64,000 bases of DNA, from the NCBI GenBank assembly GCA_026874595.1, contig CM049320.1, forward strand, positions 7,319,464 through 7,383,463, given 5' to 3'. How positions within the stretch are numbered: the first letter of the stretch is position 1; the number at the start of each line of letters is the position of its first letter. The DNA comes from Sipunculus nudus. Lineage: Eukaryota > Annelida > Sipuncula > Golfingiida > Sipunculidae. The notes beneath the pieces were generated by a model, which ran no database searches, had not been told where the DNA came from, and saw nothing but the letters and a program-made list of their open reading frames with translations. The position numbers and the translations under genes are program-made. Of the stretch, positions 11,641-23,439 are shown one piece after another.

Positions 11641-12365
11641 TCATAGACATTCTGACCAATCCACCAGTACTTACGTATCCGAACTTTGACTTACCTTTCG
11701 TGTTACACACAGACGCTTCAGAGCAAGGGTTAGGAGCAGTCTTGTACCAACGCCAAGATGGAAAGTCGAGAATTGTCGCATTCGGTTCAAGAACCCTGTC
11801 CCCTGTCGAGAAGAATTACCATCTGCATGCCAGCAAGTTAGAATTCCTTGCCATGAAATGGGCTATATGTGAAAAGTTCAGGGATTATGTGTACTATGCA
11901 CCTCACTTTACCGTTCACACTGACAATAACCCATTGACTTATGTAATGAGTACTGCCAAGCTCAATGCGGTTGGTCATAGATGGGTAGGTGAACTTTCTG
12001 ATTTTCGTTTCGATATCAGGTATCGTCCTGGGAAGGTCAACGTAGTTGCTGACACCCTGTCCCTCCTGCCTCTGGACATACACACCTATGTTAATGAATG
12101 CACAGAAGAGCTGTCAAGGAAAATTGTTTGCGCCACCTGGGAGGGATGTCGAGCTGCTAGGAAAAATTATGTAGCAGTCTTCAACCTGTCAACAGACGAA
12201 CCTGACCACCATAGTGGGGGATTACCAAACATTGAACGTGATGAATTGATGAGGGCCAAGAAGGCAGATCCTCATATCAAAGAGTCGATCAAATTGAAAA
12301 AAAAACATACACTGTACTACCAGATGATGTGCGCCGGAAAACTACAGGCCATATCAGTAGACTAA
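11641..12365 (+). pseudogene. Gypsy RNase H and RT connection domain remnant (copy A)
   Basis: One open frame runs from 11700 to 12365. Near its start it shows HTDASEQGLGAVL, then KLEFLAMKWA, then TDNNPLTY and DTLSLLP, matching the conserved D-E-D positions of gypsy RNase H. The domain is nearly intact. Copy B has a TGA at about 59837 where this copy reads an arginine codon. The last 60 or so residues form the spacer before integrase; the frame is lost at 12365. Confidence 0.85.
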
Positions 12366-12395
12366 TGCGTGAATGGAAAAAACTTCATTTAGAGA

Positions 12396-13360
12396 GTGGG
12401 ATACTCTATCGTCGGACATGTCGAGGTCCACAGTTGGTCCTACCAGGAGAGTTTAATTAAGCCACTTGTTCTGAAATGTTTGCATAATGACATGGGTCAC
12501 GTAGGGACAGAGCGAGTCATCAACTTAGCAAGGGATCGCTTCTATTGGCCGTACATGAAGAGAGACATTGAGGAATATGTAACCAGAAAGTGTTCTTGCA
12601 TAAAGCAGAAGAAGCCAACTACAAACGTCCGAGCACCCATGGGAAGTATTACCACCAATTCACCCCTTGAGCTTGTGTCCATCGATTACTTACACTTAGA
12701 GAAGTGCAAGGGTGGGTTTGAGTACATATTGGACGTGGTGGACCATTTCACAAGATTTACGCAAGCATATGCCACCAAGGATAAGCCGGGAAAAGCAGCT
12801 GCTCGAAAACTCTTCGATGACTGTTTCCCACGATTTGGTTACCCGTCAAAACTACACCACGATCAGGGTCGTGAATTTGAAAATGAACTGTTCAAAACGC
12901 TACAAAAGCTAACAGGAGTGGGTCATTTCAGGACCACACCATACCATCCACAAGGAAATCCCGCAGAGAGATTTAATAGGACATCACTCCAAATGCTCAG
13001 GACGCTTGAGGAGAAAGAAAAAGCAAATTGAAAAGTGCATCTTCCACAAGTGGTACTGCTTATAATTGTACTAGACATGAAGCCACAGGCTTTGCACCGT
13101 TCTTCTTGTTATATGGTCGTCACCCGAGGCTGCCCATCGACATGATATTTGGACTGAATGATAACGAGAACACTTCTTCCCCGAAAAGCTATGCAGAGAA
13201 GTGGGCAGTGAGGATGAAGGATGCCTACCGGATTGCTTCTGACAATAGTAAACAGTCGAGTGCACGTGGAAAAAAGTATTATGATCGTCACCAGAAGGGA
13301 GTTGTCCTCTTACGCGGCGACAGTGTCCTTGTCAGAAATTTAAGTGAGGTGGCCCAGTAA
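12396..13360 (+). pseudogene. Gypsy integrase, frameshifted (copy A)
   Basis: Two frames (12396-13031 and 13028-13360) together cover the integrase. The zinc-binding head shows HND-x-GH and a later C-x-C. The catalytic core shows SIDYLHLE (first Asp), HHDQGREF (second Asp) and YHPQG followed by AERFNR (Glu). At 13020 this copy has one A fewer than copy B in an A-run, which shifts the frame and ends the ORF; copy B (60489-61412) stays open. Four extra bases near 12453 also differ from copy B. Confidence 0.9.
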
Positions 13361-14109
13361 AACTAAGGTCATATTGGGAGAAAGAGGTGTATATTGTTAA
13401 GGAGCAAGTAAGTGATAACCCAGTATACAAGGTTTGTCCAGAGACTGGGCAGAACAGATCCCGTACACTACACCGAAACCTTCTCCATCTGGTAAACGAG
13501 TTGCCAATCAACATCTCACCCCAAGCAAAACAGACCACCCCAAAGAGAAAGATAGCTACACGACAGGTTGTCAACGAGAGTTCGTCAGACTCGGAACACG
13601 ACGCGCCACAATACTATCTCAGGGTATCCAGGTCAAGGGAACCCAAGGTTGATACTCCGAGACTTAATCACCAAGCAGAACCAGAGGAACCAGATATAGT
13701 TAGTGAGGCTGCAGGAGAGGACCCGGAACCTGTTGTGGAGCAGGAAACGACGCAGCATTTCATACACCATACTGAGGAAATGGCACCAGGGTTGAGAGTG
13801 GTTGAGCCTGAGAATGTAGCAGGAGTCCATTTGCCACAGACTCCTCCAGTAGCTCATGTGGAACCCGAAGGATTACCTAATCAGCCATGGGTGAGACGAT
13901 CCATGAGGGAAAGGAAACCAGCCCGTCGGTTCACTTATGAGATGTTGGGTCAACCATCTTACCAGACGCACAGTGCAGTTAACATGATCGGAGCCTATGG
14001 AGTGCCGTCCAGACCAATTTGGAACATGCCAGTATATCCTGTTTCTTATCAACAATCGTACCTTCCACCAATTTTTCCCTATCCCCACCTGTGTCTATTG
14101 ATAGAATAG
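13360..14109 (+). pseudogene. Gypsy pol C-terminal tail (copy A)
   Basis: After a frame change near 13360 an open frame (13387-14109) begins with a region resembling the integrase C-terminal GPY/F-type module (YIVKEQ, TLHRNLLHLVN) and continues as a low-complexity, acidic and Pro-rich tail with a WVRRSMRERKPARR-type basic patch. Such tails follow integrase in many animal gypsy elements. No envelope gene is recognisable between here and the 3' LTR. Confidence 0.7.
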
Positions 14110-14220
14110 GATCGATTTTATGGACTTGTTGTACATTGTGATGTGATTATATATACATATGCACATAGTTAATAATGTTTTGGAGATTTCTAGTTTTTGT
14201 AATGTTGGGAGCCATTTTCT

Positions 14221-14234
14221 TTTGGCGGGGAGCG
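14221..14234 (+). promoter_or_regulatory. Polypurine-type tract before the 3' LTR (copy A)
   Basis: The run tttggcggggagcg directly precedes a TGTGAC start. A G-rich purine tract next to a TG-starting LTR is expected as the plus-strand primer of an LTR element. Copy B has the same at 62274-62287. Confidence 0.6.
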
Positions 14235-16616
14235 TGTGACATAGACAAAATGTGTAGCAACTTATGTGTTATTTTATATGTAATGTTTGAATATTAGCTT
14301 TAATGAAGCGTAAATTGAGGTTCCGCTGACCTTTTTTTCATTTTTTTTGTAGGTGTAATCTACTTGCCCGGGGCCAATGAAGGCTGTATACACAGTTGCC
14401 TGGCGAGCGAGGGCACCTAGACCGGAACTTCCGCCCATGACGTCATGTTTCGGTTCTCGCTCGATGAAGACATCGTGTTTACTATTCTTTCCTGTGTTTT
14501 TCAGGTTAGTAACGTTTCAAATGCTTTAGCCCCAATTATAAATCCGTAGTATTGTTAAATGACGAAAAGGGATTAGAACTGCATGAGTTTTGACACGTAT
14601 TATCTTGTAGAAATGATACTTTGGTAGTTTCCCCGCATGCACATAAAACGTTTGGTACCAAGCGTTCGCGCCATGTTCATTTTCACGGAACTGAGAGTTT
14701 ATGAGTTTCTCCCGTGTCTGTATTAGGCAAATGAGCTCTCCCAAGCAAGTATAAGGTTATTTACTACTGTTATCTTGCTAGTTAAATGTGTAAATACTAT
14801 TGATCAGGGCAAGTTTTTAATTAATCTGGTGCGAGTTTGTGAAGTTAGTGCAGATTTCACGCTTCACAAGTTGTTCACGTGCAAAAGTCATAGGTCATGT
14901 CCCCCCTTCCCCCCCCCCCCTAATATTGATCTGAGACTGATCAGGCTTGAAGTAGAAGCTGTAAACATCTATTACTTGTCTTCATGATCACATATTTATT
15001 ATGATATTCTCTTAATAATATAGAGAAGTATTTTATGTGTTTGGGTAATGGTACATGCTCAGGGATTTAGATTGCTGATGGAGAGTAATAGATATATCAA
15101 GAGTCAGTTGACAGGCCATACTTTATGTTGGTACCAATATACATGAATTTTGAATAGGCCAGAGTTTAAAGATCCAGGTCTTCTATTATGTCATTGGATT
15201 TATGTTCAACTCAGTAATTTTTATAAAACAGTATTGAGACAGAGGCTCACCATATTCAGGATTTATCAGGAATAGGTACTCAGTTATTTTATATAAAGCC
15301 ATAGTTTGTGAGACAGATAAATCCTTACCCAAATTCAAGTGGTAAACAGGGTCCTTGAACACTGTCATTTGGTTAAGTTAGAAAGTCATTTTTAGTGAAA
15401 CCCATCTGTTGCTTGATGACAATAACTTTTAATGTAAATTTGCACATTTGTATATGCCAGAATTAAAAGAGGATTGTATAAGGCAAGTAGTAATCTGGAG
15501 GTAACTTTGTATATTTCATTATTGGTGTAACAACATATTTTGGACTTGAACTTTACACTTGCAATGAAAATCATCGGAACATCATTGATATATTTTTGTG
15601 TTGTAAGTGCTGCCACCTGTCGGAGGTTAGGAAAACTAAAACGCTATTTGAGAGATCAGATTCCAGCTCTATGCATATGAATGACAGACAGTGTTAGAGA
15701 GAAATAAATCATTAGAAATGCATGATGAGTGATAATATTTAATTCTATCAATATTATGATAAAGATGTTTGTTTTATCATAGACATCCTAACAGTACTCA
15801 TTGAATTAAGCTGATATGTTTATGTTTAATAATAACTCAGGACCAGATTTTATTGTTAGCAGGCATTATGTGAGCACTTACATTGTAAATAGCATTTATT
15901 TATCAGGGTTGTCAGATGGAAAATCAGCACATGTGGATTAGTCAGATTGTTAACATATGTTTATATATATTACCATTTATTTCTAAAAGTAAATGTAGAT
16001 CACTTGCTTGTGCATGAAGTTGGTAAACAGGATCAATCGATTACTTATGTAAAACCTTGTGCTATATAATTTTAATGCAGTTGACATGATAGTATAGTTA
16101 ATGATGACACATATTAAACACAAGTATCCGAGGGTGTTAGGTTCGAATCCAGAACAGTATGTCCATGTTTACATAGAAGATGATGACCCTTAAATTGGAA
16201 ATGTAACATGTAAACCCAGATCAGCTTATGATGATATATGTTAAATTCAGTTCGTGAATATTTATTATATGAGACTACTGTTTATTTCTTATTATGATAT
16301 GATGACTTAACAGGCTATCATGGTGATATTGAAATGTATCAAAAACGCATTGAGATTAGACTGAATATTGCAATGAGAGACTTTGAGTATAGGTTTGAGT
16401 TTAAAGGTCAATATTGTCGGAATCGTAGGTACACGGCATTTATTATGCTTGTAAATGATATTTGAGGGAGGCATACATGTGACGATGTATTTGTACTTGA
16501 AGAATAAAGATGATGTTTTGGTTCTCGCTCGATGAAGACATCGTGTTTACTATTCTTTCCTGTATTTTTCAGGAGTGACATCTGTCTACCCAGGTCCCCT
16601 GTTCGGACCTGTAACA
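14235..16616 (+). repeat. 3' LTR of gypsy element, copy A (2.4 kb, with nested segment)
   Basis: Starts TGTGAC after the purine tract and ends TGTAACA, giving matching TGT/ACA ends. It contains two copies of a 61-bp sequence R (14445-14505 and 16513-16573). Removing the DNA from just after the first R to the end of the second (14506-16573) leaves a 314-bp LTR of ordinary gypsy size, so about 2.07 kb looks like a nested insertion or expansion. The 5' LTR carries the same nested DNA, so the enlarged LTR has probably been copied through reverse transcription. A tRNA-type B-box is at 16140-16150. Confidence 0.7.
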
Positions 16617-18590
16617 TTAATCGAATAAACGGATCTTCACCTTCAGCCGTCAAAGGTAAACAGGTATAATAAGAGTCAAGAAAGATCTGTAGTTTTCTCT
16701 TCGTAATAAGTACTGGTTTATTTCTTGTACTGTTCCAGGAATATAATAATATCATACATTTACCTGGTGAAGTTTTGCACCAATAATCTATTGAAAATAC
16801 AGTATTTCTTCAAAATGGCTTGTTTCTTACCGATCGGGGGATTTTATGTAAAACTTATTCAAAGGTCATGCCGTATTAGGCCAGAAAAGTAAGGTCTTTG
16901 ACATAGAATTAAATATAGAGAAGAATAAACAATATTATAATTGTTAATTTGACTTTTTCTTTAATGATTGACTTAATTCTAAATTGACACGTTAAAACGT
17001 GTCATTCATATGTATATATATATACATATACGCTTCCGAGGCAGCGGAAATCTTGCGCTTCTAAAGAAGCGACTGATTTTCCCGATGTCTGGTTTAACTG
17101 TTTATGATACACTTAGACACCAGATGGCGGGTCATTGTCTCCTGAAAAACGTGCGTATGATGTGACAAGCAGCCTACCAGATGCCAATTAACAAACATTC
17201 GACAGGCATCCTGGCTCCGACATTAGCTGCGCTTCAAGCGCCGCTTGTTAACAGTTTTATGCAAACTAAATCAAAATGTCGAATTTTAATTCCTCTCTCT
17301 ACATTCTCGTATCACCGATTCGATTATAATATTACTACTATGTTAGCTTAGCCATGTATCTTTTGTCCGCAAGCGAGGTGTGCATGGAGCCTTAGTTGTT
17401 ATACTTCGTTTGAATTACAGCTCACCGACCGGATATCCCATTGACCTGTGCAAACCACATGAGGGGCTATTCTCTCTGAGCCTGAGGCCTGTTCAAACGG
17501 TTGGCCGGGGCGATGAGCTGTTACTCAAAATGAAATGATCAACAGCGGCTCCCTGTATTCCTCGCTAGGCCGGTTAACCGTTAGCACATAGAGGTCGTGT
17601 CTACCAGCAAAGGGGCTTATCTGATTGGGCCAAAATACAGGGCACCCCTCTGGTGTAGCGATTCAAGATACGAGGTCACAACAAACAACGCTTATGATAT
17701 AGGTTGTAGACCTTTAGGTAAAACGCTGTGTAAAGAGCGTAAACATTTGATAATATATAAACATTTAATAGATGATCAAAAATGGAAAATTCACTATTGT
17801 GAAATGTCAACATGGTAAAAGTTTTTATTTATAGTTTTATATAATTGAATGAAGTATGCAGTTAAACGATATATGATTAAATAAGACCTACTGAATATGC
17901 CAGGAATTTTCTAACTGTGATACAATAACCAGTCGCTGATTATAAAAGACAGTCACTACTGTGCGCAAGAAAGAGATAGCGAAAAAAAGAAAGGGTTAGT
18001 TGTATATATGTCAGAGTTTTGTTTTGATGAAACTTGGTATATTAAAATTCATTGTATAATAGTATATTTGAAAAAAAAACAATAACTCTTCACGAAGATG
18101 CGCATGCGGTTTTCTCTTGATAGGAAAATCCTTGTATCCAAATTTTTATAAGATGACTCTGATTTTGAGTGAATTTTACAGTCGGTAACCCCACTTCTAC
18201 TCACGTTTGAATATATATCTTTAAAGCACCAACCGTAGCAATAACTAAAAAGGTATGACGATTGTATAGTAGTAACATAATCAATCACCAAATGCCAGCA
18301 CGCAGATCATTTCTCTATTTTAAGCCAGTGCATGTTTAACCTTTGAGGGAACAAAGTTTAAATATTGTAATTGAGAGCTATACTTAACTAGTAACGGGAA
18401 ACATTGATGATAAATTAACAATGGGGAGGTTGCCTGATTAATTTGTTTCTTGATACATGTTACGTTTTCACCCAGGCCATAATATGCGGACTCTAGATTG
18501 TCTACAGTTGTTGTTGCACTGGCGACCCCGTTTTCAGAGTGTGAAATTATCCATGGATTGTAAACCACTAGTGTCGTCTTTCACGATGCT
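16617..18590. other. Intergenic, no gene recognised
   Basis: Sequence after the gypsy element. Around 16990-17060 there is a short TA repeat followed by a small hairpin (gcgcttctaaagaagcg). A 73-codon frame at 17597-17818 has no recognisable family and no ATG-supported context. I see nothing else to annotate. Confidence 0.5.
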
Positions 18591-18599
18591 TCGTTCGTT

Positions 18600-18890
18600 C
18601 TGTACTTTTTTTGGATTTCACACGTAAATAAAACAATACAGTAATATCGCATTCCCTCGCGATAATATCGCGTTCCCTTGCGATCTTTCTGCGTTCACTC
18701 GCGATAATATCGCGTTCTCTCGCGATAATATCGCGTTCCCTCGCGATCTTTTTGCGTTCGCTCGCAAAATTATCACTAGGCTGGTTCCCTGCTCCCCTAT
18801 ATCTCGCATACAGGCAAATAAATGAACGCGGGAACCAGTACAACAGTTTACTGTGTCTCGCTCTGTCTTTAACAGCACCGCGCTCCACCC
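18600..18890 (-). repeat. Minisatellite element with 21-bp units (inverted partner at 21297-21495)
   Basis: About six units of a 21-bp CGCG-rich repeat (gataatatcgcgttcnctcgc) span 18645-18770, followed by a non-repetitive flank to about 18875. Because 21 is a multiple of three, the minus strand stays open and translates as imperfect RERDIIA heptads, producing two long reading frames that I regard as artefacts. The same flank and repeat recur in reverse complement at 21297-21495, which marks this as a dispersed repeat family. Confidence 0.8.
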
Positions 18891-20510
18891 CATGGATATA
18901 CGCTCACGTCACGTTAACAAAGAGATGCTGGTATAAGAGGAGATTAGAAATTTTGCCATGCGTCTGATATATGACATTAATTTTGCCTCATATATCACTA
19001 AGTTATTCAGTATTCGTTAGGATTTTCGTGTATTTCCTTTTGTTTGACATCAGTCTGGGTGCCAAATAGGCCAAATAATTATTTTAATACGTTTACAGGA
19101 GGCCTCAGGCCACATCTGTTGTTCTTCTTCTGATACTAAACTCTGGCATGCAGTTATTCCATCGTCCAGAGGGTCATTTTAACCCAGGATCATTTTTATA
19201 CCTACCTTGTCTCATTAATCTATTGTTGTAAATGTTGTTCATCATTGAGAAACGCTTACTTTTAACTTATCTGCCAACCCCACATCATCGAATACAAAAA
19301 AACGAGTGTACGTGCCCTTGGAGGACGAAAACATTCTTCAATTGCTTGTCGATAAGCAAACGAAGCTTAGAACTCAGCTGGCTCTGACCTTTTGAGCATG
19401 AGAACTGGTAGTCTTAGTTGCCTAAACCCCGTTTATTGACTGCGCCTCCTTTCGAGTTAAAAAAATGTAAACATTACATTTGACATTAAAATTACTTTTG
19501 ATGATAAATGGTAAAGATTAATTAAAGAGCGGAAAAACCAAATCAGATCTTTATGGATTCATCTTATTGAAATGTGACATGCATTTATATTTAAGTTATC
19601 CAAACAGGACACAAATTCTTCCAATGTATTTTGTTTGTATATTATTGTAAAACATGTTTTTGTCGCTTACATCATCCTTAGAGAGATATTTCTCAAAGAA
19701 CTATTAATAATAAAGCTTTCCATTTTTGTACATATGTTCAGAAACCTATACATATAATCTAAAATTTTTACGAGATTTTACTTTATAGAACAGTTAATAC
19801 GTATTTTTAACAGGGAATCATTTGTTAACTTTCCCGCATTTTTAAATGAAAAGTTGGAAAGGAAAGTTGATAAATATACGAAAAAAAACGCCTGAAATTA
19901 TTTGTATGTATTTTAAGATGACATTGTTAAACGCCCAGTTATAGAGGGATATATGATCTATCGTGTTTCTGTAAAAAATCTAAAGACCAACAACGAAGGC
20001 GTTATTTACAAATACCAGATCTTTTAAAAGACATTTAGATTATTCCTAAGAATGTATTAAATTGTTACCTGATCTTAAACAAAACTAGATCAATTTTGTC
20101 TGACGATGCTACCACCTTAAACACCGGTTTGCACATATCTCCGGGTGCCCAAGTACCCCCATGAATAAATAGCAGGTATGTGGGGCATGGGGCCTCTGTT
20201 TAGTTCTGTTGCGGACTTCATTACATGCATATTCCATATATCTCTTAGAACCTCAGGGGGTCTTTAACACAAGCATTTTATGGTAGTGTATTTTTTAAAT
20301 TTAATTGGCGAACGATTATATGAAGGAGAAGATACCTAAAACATATATATATTAAAAGCAAAACTAGTTCCGACAGTGGTAATATCAATTTTCCAAGATG
20401 AACTGAGTCAAATATTTTTTAGCTTAATACTAATTTCATGTCAGATAAAAAAAAGAGATAAAGAAATATTAATGAAAATATTTAAGCCATACATATATGT
20501 AGATTTATAT

Positions 20511-20512
20511 AC

Positions 20513-20563
<51 letters not shown>
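20511..20563. repeat. Compound microsatellite (TA)n(AG)n
   Basis: Uninterrupted TA dinucleotides switch to AG dinucleotides with one AAAG interruption. Confidence 0.9.
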
Positions 20564-21033
20564 ATATTAAGCCTGTTGCAAAAATTCTTCAAACCTTCAA
20601 ATGTTTCAAATTTTTAAAATGTATCATTAAAATTTCCATTCACTCCATAGTAATATTTTTTATTGTTGGTTGCTACGAATGCAATATTTCAACAATATTA
20701 TTTATTTTCAATTTTTCATCTAAATGAAAAAAAGATATGTTGTATTTAAATGCCCATTCCTGTCAGCCATATGCAGTGCTTCTCTACCCAATAAAGAATG
20801 GATAAATAAGGATAAAATATATTTTGATATATTTATATGAATAACATAGGCCCAATCATCAGATCAATCACAAATGTTCTACATGGGTCCCGTCATTCAA
20901 TGCCGATGCTCACGTAGATATGTCCGCCATAATTACTCCCTGGCCGTTGCGGAATTACTGGGAAAATAGCTTATATAATTATATAATGCACAGGTCGGGC
21001 TCTTTAGCATCAACCTAAACAATTTTATTAAGG

Positions 21034-21088
21034 TCACACACACACGCACACACACATATATATATATATATGTACATATATATATACA
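21034..21088. repeat. Compound microsatellite (CA)n(TA)n
   Basis: CA dinucleotides with one G substitution pass into TA dinucleotides interrupted by gtaca. Confidence 0.9.
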
Positions 21089-21296
21089 CCGAAAAGTATT
21101 TCAATAATAGACCCTGCAAAAAATCTTCTCTGTGTGCTTGACTGTTGAGTATTCTGGTAAATCAGTTCATCATGATAAGATGGCAATTAATGAACGGCTA
21201 CGTCACGTTGGTATGTGTGCCTAAGACATATGCCATATCACGATGCACAATATGGACTTGAATTTCTCTGCAGTTTTCCTTACTTTAACTCAACCG

Positions 21297-21495
21297 AACG
21301 AGACACAGTAAACTGCTGTACTGGTTCCCGTGTCCATTTATTTGCCTGTATGCGGGATAAGGGGGAGCAGGGCCCCAGTCTAGTTATCATTTTGCAAAGG
21401 AACGCGTAAATATCACGAGGGAACGCGCAAAGATGGCGAGGGAACGCGAAAAGATTGCGAGGGAACGCGCAATTATCGCGAGGGAACGCGATATT
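21297..21495 (+). repeat. Minisatellite element with 21-bp units, inverted copy
   Basis: Reverse complement of 18645-18875: first the flanking sequence (21297-21395), then about five 21-bp units (21395-21495) whose reading strand again encodes RERxxxA heptads. The two copies face each other across about 2.4 kb. Confidence 0.8.
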
Positions 21496-21499
21496 TACC

Positions 21500-22404
21500 C
21501 AGAAAAAAAATATCACGTATGTCAGTTTAGGGGCTCCATACTTATGAGCGGTGCCCTCTATATAGACTTAAAAGAGGCTGAAAAATCAGCTTGTCCCTTT
21601 CTCAGGGACCGCAAAACCTTGTATTTGTCATTCAATATGGGCGGTGGTGCCTGACTGACTGCACTGCAGTAAACGTTCCCGCCTGTGTCGTAAACACGTC
21701 CGATCAGAGCCGTCATAATATAATATATTCAAAATTTCGGAATATAGCGGGCATTTCTTTTTCCGTAAACTTTGTCCAGCCAGGCGTAATCGTGGGTCGG
21801 ACGAAAACCAATGCATAACATCACTATTAAATAAAGGGTATGTCAAAGTAGCATACTTTTAATGGACCAGTTTCTCAAGAAATAGACTTCATCAGGGCCA
21901 TGTACAATGAAATTGTTTGATCTATGGTTAATCTTCATGATGTATCAAGTATAAGTATCGTGTATCCAATAAGCTTTCTTTAATATAAACAGGTCTGATG
22001 TCATTTTGCCGTCGTTCACAATTTATGCGTAAAACTGGAACTGCTGCGTATTTGCATTTGTTTCAAACACAATCCATAATTATGTCGCATTTGCAAAATG
22101 AGTGAGACTGTTTTTAGTAAGATAGTTTTGTTTAAACATATTTATCTCGTTTGAATGGATAACTATTTAATGTTTAATGCTATAAACGTATATAGTAAAA
22201 ACATCATGCAATAGATTGATTTTGTATCAGAGCACAAGAAAATGATCTGGTAAACGAGGACATGGTAATAACAAGAAATACATTTTCCAAACAAATACAC
22301 AGCATGATTATATAATATGATCGCTACATAAACAATAATCTGAGTGGGGCTATAATATCATTAAATCATGAATTTGCACGCCTATTTGTAACCCTTACTT
22401 TTGT

Positions 22405-22484
<80 letters not shown>

Positions 22485-22700
22485 AAAGAGAGAAGTAAAT
22501 AGATTTGAGGCTATAAATGGTGCATACAAGGAAGGTATGTTGGGATGTTTTATATATATAAAAATATAAATATAAATATAAATAAACAGAGATAAAAAGA
22601 ACCATAGATAGATTAGACAGATTTGAGGCAATAAGGTGCATTTTTGGTAAGAAGGTATTTTGGGATGCTTCAGATCTTAACATCTTAATATAACAATAGT
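21500..22700. other. Intergenic with a long (TA)n tract
   Basis: No gene recognised. An uninterrupted (TA)n tract of about 71 bases lies at 22409-22479; reading frames through it are artefacts. The stretch ends against the first fucosyltransferase fragment. Confidence 0.6.
22409..22479. repeat. (TA)n microsatellite
   Basis: About 35 perfect TA repeats. Confidence 0.97.
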
Positions 22701-22713
22701 GAAATCATTCTGT

Positions 22714-23398
22714 TCAAAGAAAAGTGAGGTTTGCGTGCCCTTTAAAATACGTTTTTGCCGGAGTACAATTTTTTTTTATTCCAAAAGTGGTCAATGTTTT
22801 CGTAAAATTTATGGAAGTGTTCTTGAGTGTGCAGAAATTTGCATAAATCACAAAAATTATTTCGGCTAGAGTCCACTTCATAATATTGTTTCCATTCAAA
22901 ATATTTGTTGTATAAGACAGGATTTGAATCTAAAAGTTTTAGATATGCGGCTAAATCAGAAGGAGATTTAAAATCTTTAACTTCTATAAATAGACGACAG
23001 GGGAGATTTTTCATTAACTCCAAGGACCAGGGGCACTATGTTCAGATTTAGAATTTCCCACAACTGTTCAGTGGCATATACCTTTCTCAAACGAAAGGTG
23101 AAAGTTGTTTTTTGCATTCAGCAGAGAACAGCATCGGGTTTCATTTTTACAGCATACTTGCCACATTTTCCGTATATATCCACCTGTACATGTTTGGTCA
23201 GCTCCGCGGAGTCTTCCTCAAGATGGCTACTTGTAACACTATTATCGTACGAGGCGACAAGATGTGTCTTCCCCCTTGAATAATCAATCAAGCTTTGTTC
23301 AGTAACATCCCTATTTATTTTTCTCAATGATCCGTAACCGAAATACACATCAGAGTCATGTCTGCGTCACGTTAAAAACCCCGTTGTATTGCGTCAAT
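22714..23398 (-). pseudogene. Alpha-1,3-fucosyltransferase pseudogene, C-terminal part
   Basis: Read on the minus strand, this matches the C-terminal half of the intact genes at 36753-37958 and 47253-48431: the QYN-x-xFN-x-TQT region near 23370-23390, YGSLRK, the DY-x-KGKT-like segment, VDIYGKCG, then DFKSPSDLAAYLKLLDSN, EWKQYY, FCDLCKFLHT and the terminal EGHAKL-like end. The frame is lost near 23350, again between the VDIYGKCG region and DFKSPS (about 23025-23120), and near 22790. The first half of the gene (membrane anchor and N-terminal domain) is absent. It represents a diverged branch of the family, shared with the fragment at 31600-31955. Confidence 0.88.
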
Positions 23399-23439
23399 AT
23401 CAGACACGGCAGGACACCATGTTAGCGGAACTGCAAAAA

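Larger units (their letters stand above)
1..15949. repeat. Segmental duplication, copy A
   Basis: This whole stretch recurs in the same orientation from about 41528 to the window end. Matching blocks are 1-3790 with 41528-45350, 3801-4315 with 51991-52500, 4328-5204 with 53076-53936, and 5857-15949 with 53937-64000. The match includes non-coding DNA, a DIRS-like remnant and a gypsy element with shared lesions, so it is one large duplication and not independent insertions. Differences are scattered substitutions, small indels and homopolymer length changes. The left end continues outside the window: position 1 corresponds to a point just downstream of the plus-strand fucosyltransferase pseudogene in copy B, so another such copy may lie just to the left (inference). 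The right limit cannot be set because copy B runs off the window. Confidence 0.93.
7942..16616 (+). mobile_element. Ty3/gypsy LTR retrotransposon, gag-less, degenerate (copy A)
   Basis: Order seen: 5' LTR (truncated at its left end), an 18-base primer binding site matching the tRNA-Pro type, a protease fragment, reverse transcriptase, RNase H, integrase, a C-terminal tail, a purine-rich tract and a 3' LTR. The RT-RNaseH-integrase order is that of Ty3/gypsy. Only about 60 bases separate the primer site from protease-like sequence, so gag and the N-terminal part of the protease, including the expected catalytic D-S/T-G, are absent. No target-site duplication is visible, in line with the missing start of the 5' LTR. 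The same deletions occur in copy B (56002-64000), so they predate the segmental duplication. It is not expected to be autonomous. Confidence 0.93.
18900..21280. other. Intergenic, AT-rich, simple repeats only
   Basis: No coding region or RNA gene recognised. It contains a (TA)n run passing into an (AG)n run at about 20511-20563 and a (CA)n then (TA)n tract at about 21034-21088. Confidence 0.6.

Noticed and set aside
14110..14234. An envelope gene between pol and the 3' LTR
   Set aside because: Only about 125 non-coding bases separate the tail frame from the LTR.
17597..17818. 73-codon frame after the first gypsy element
   Set aside because: No ATG-supported start, no recognisable family and no second copy to test conservation.
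18568..18893. Two long minus-strand frames with RERDII repeats
   Set aside because: Explained by a 21-bp tandem repeat whose period keeps any frame open; treated as minisatellite.
22366..22683. Frames of 78-105 codons rich in Ile-Tyr
   Set aside because: They run through a (TA)n tract and are low-complexity artefacts.
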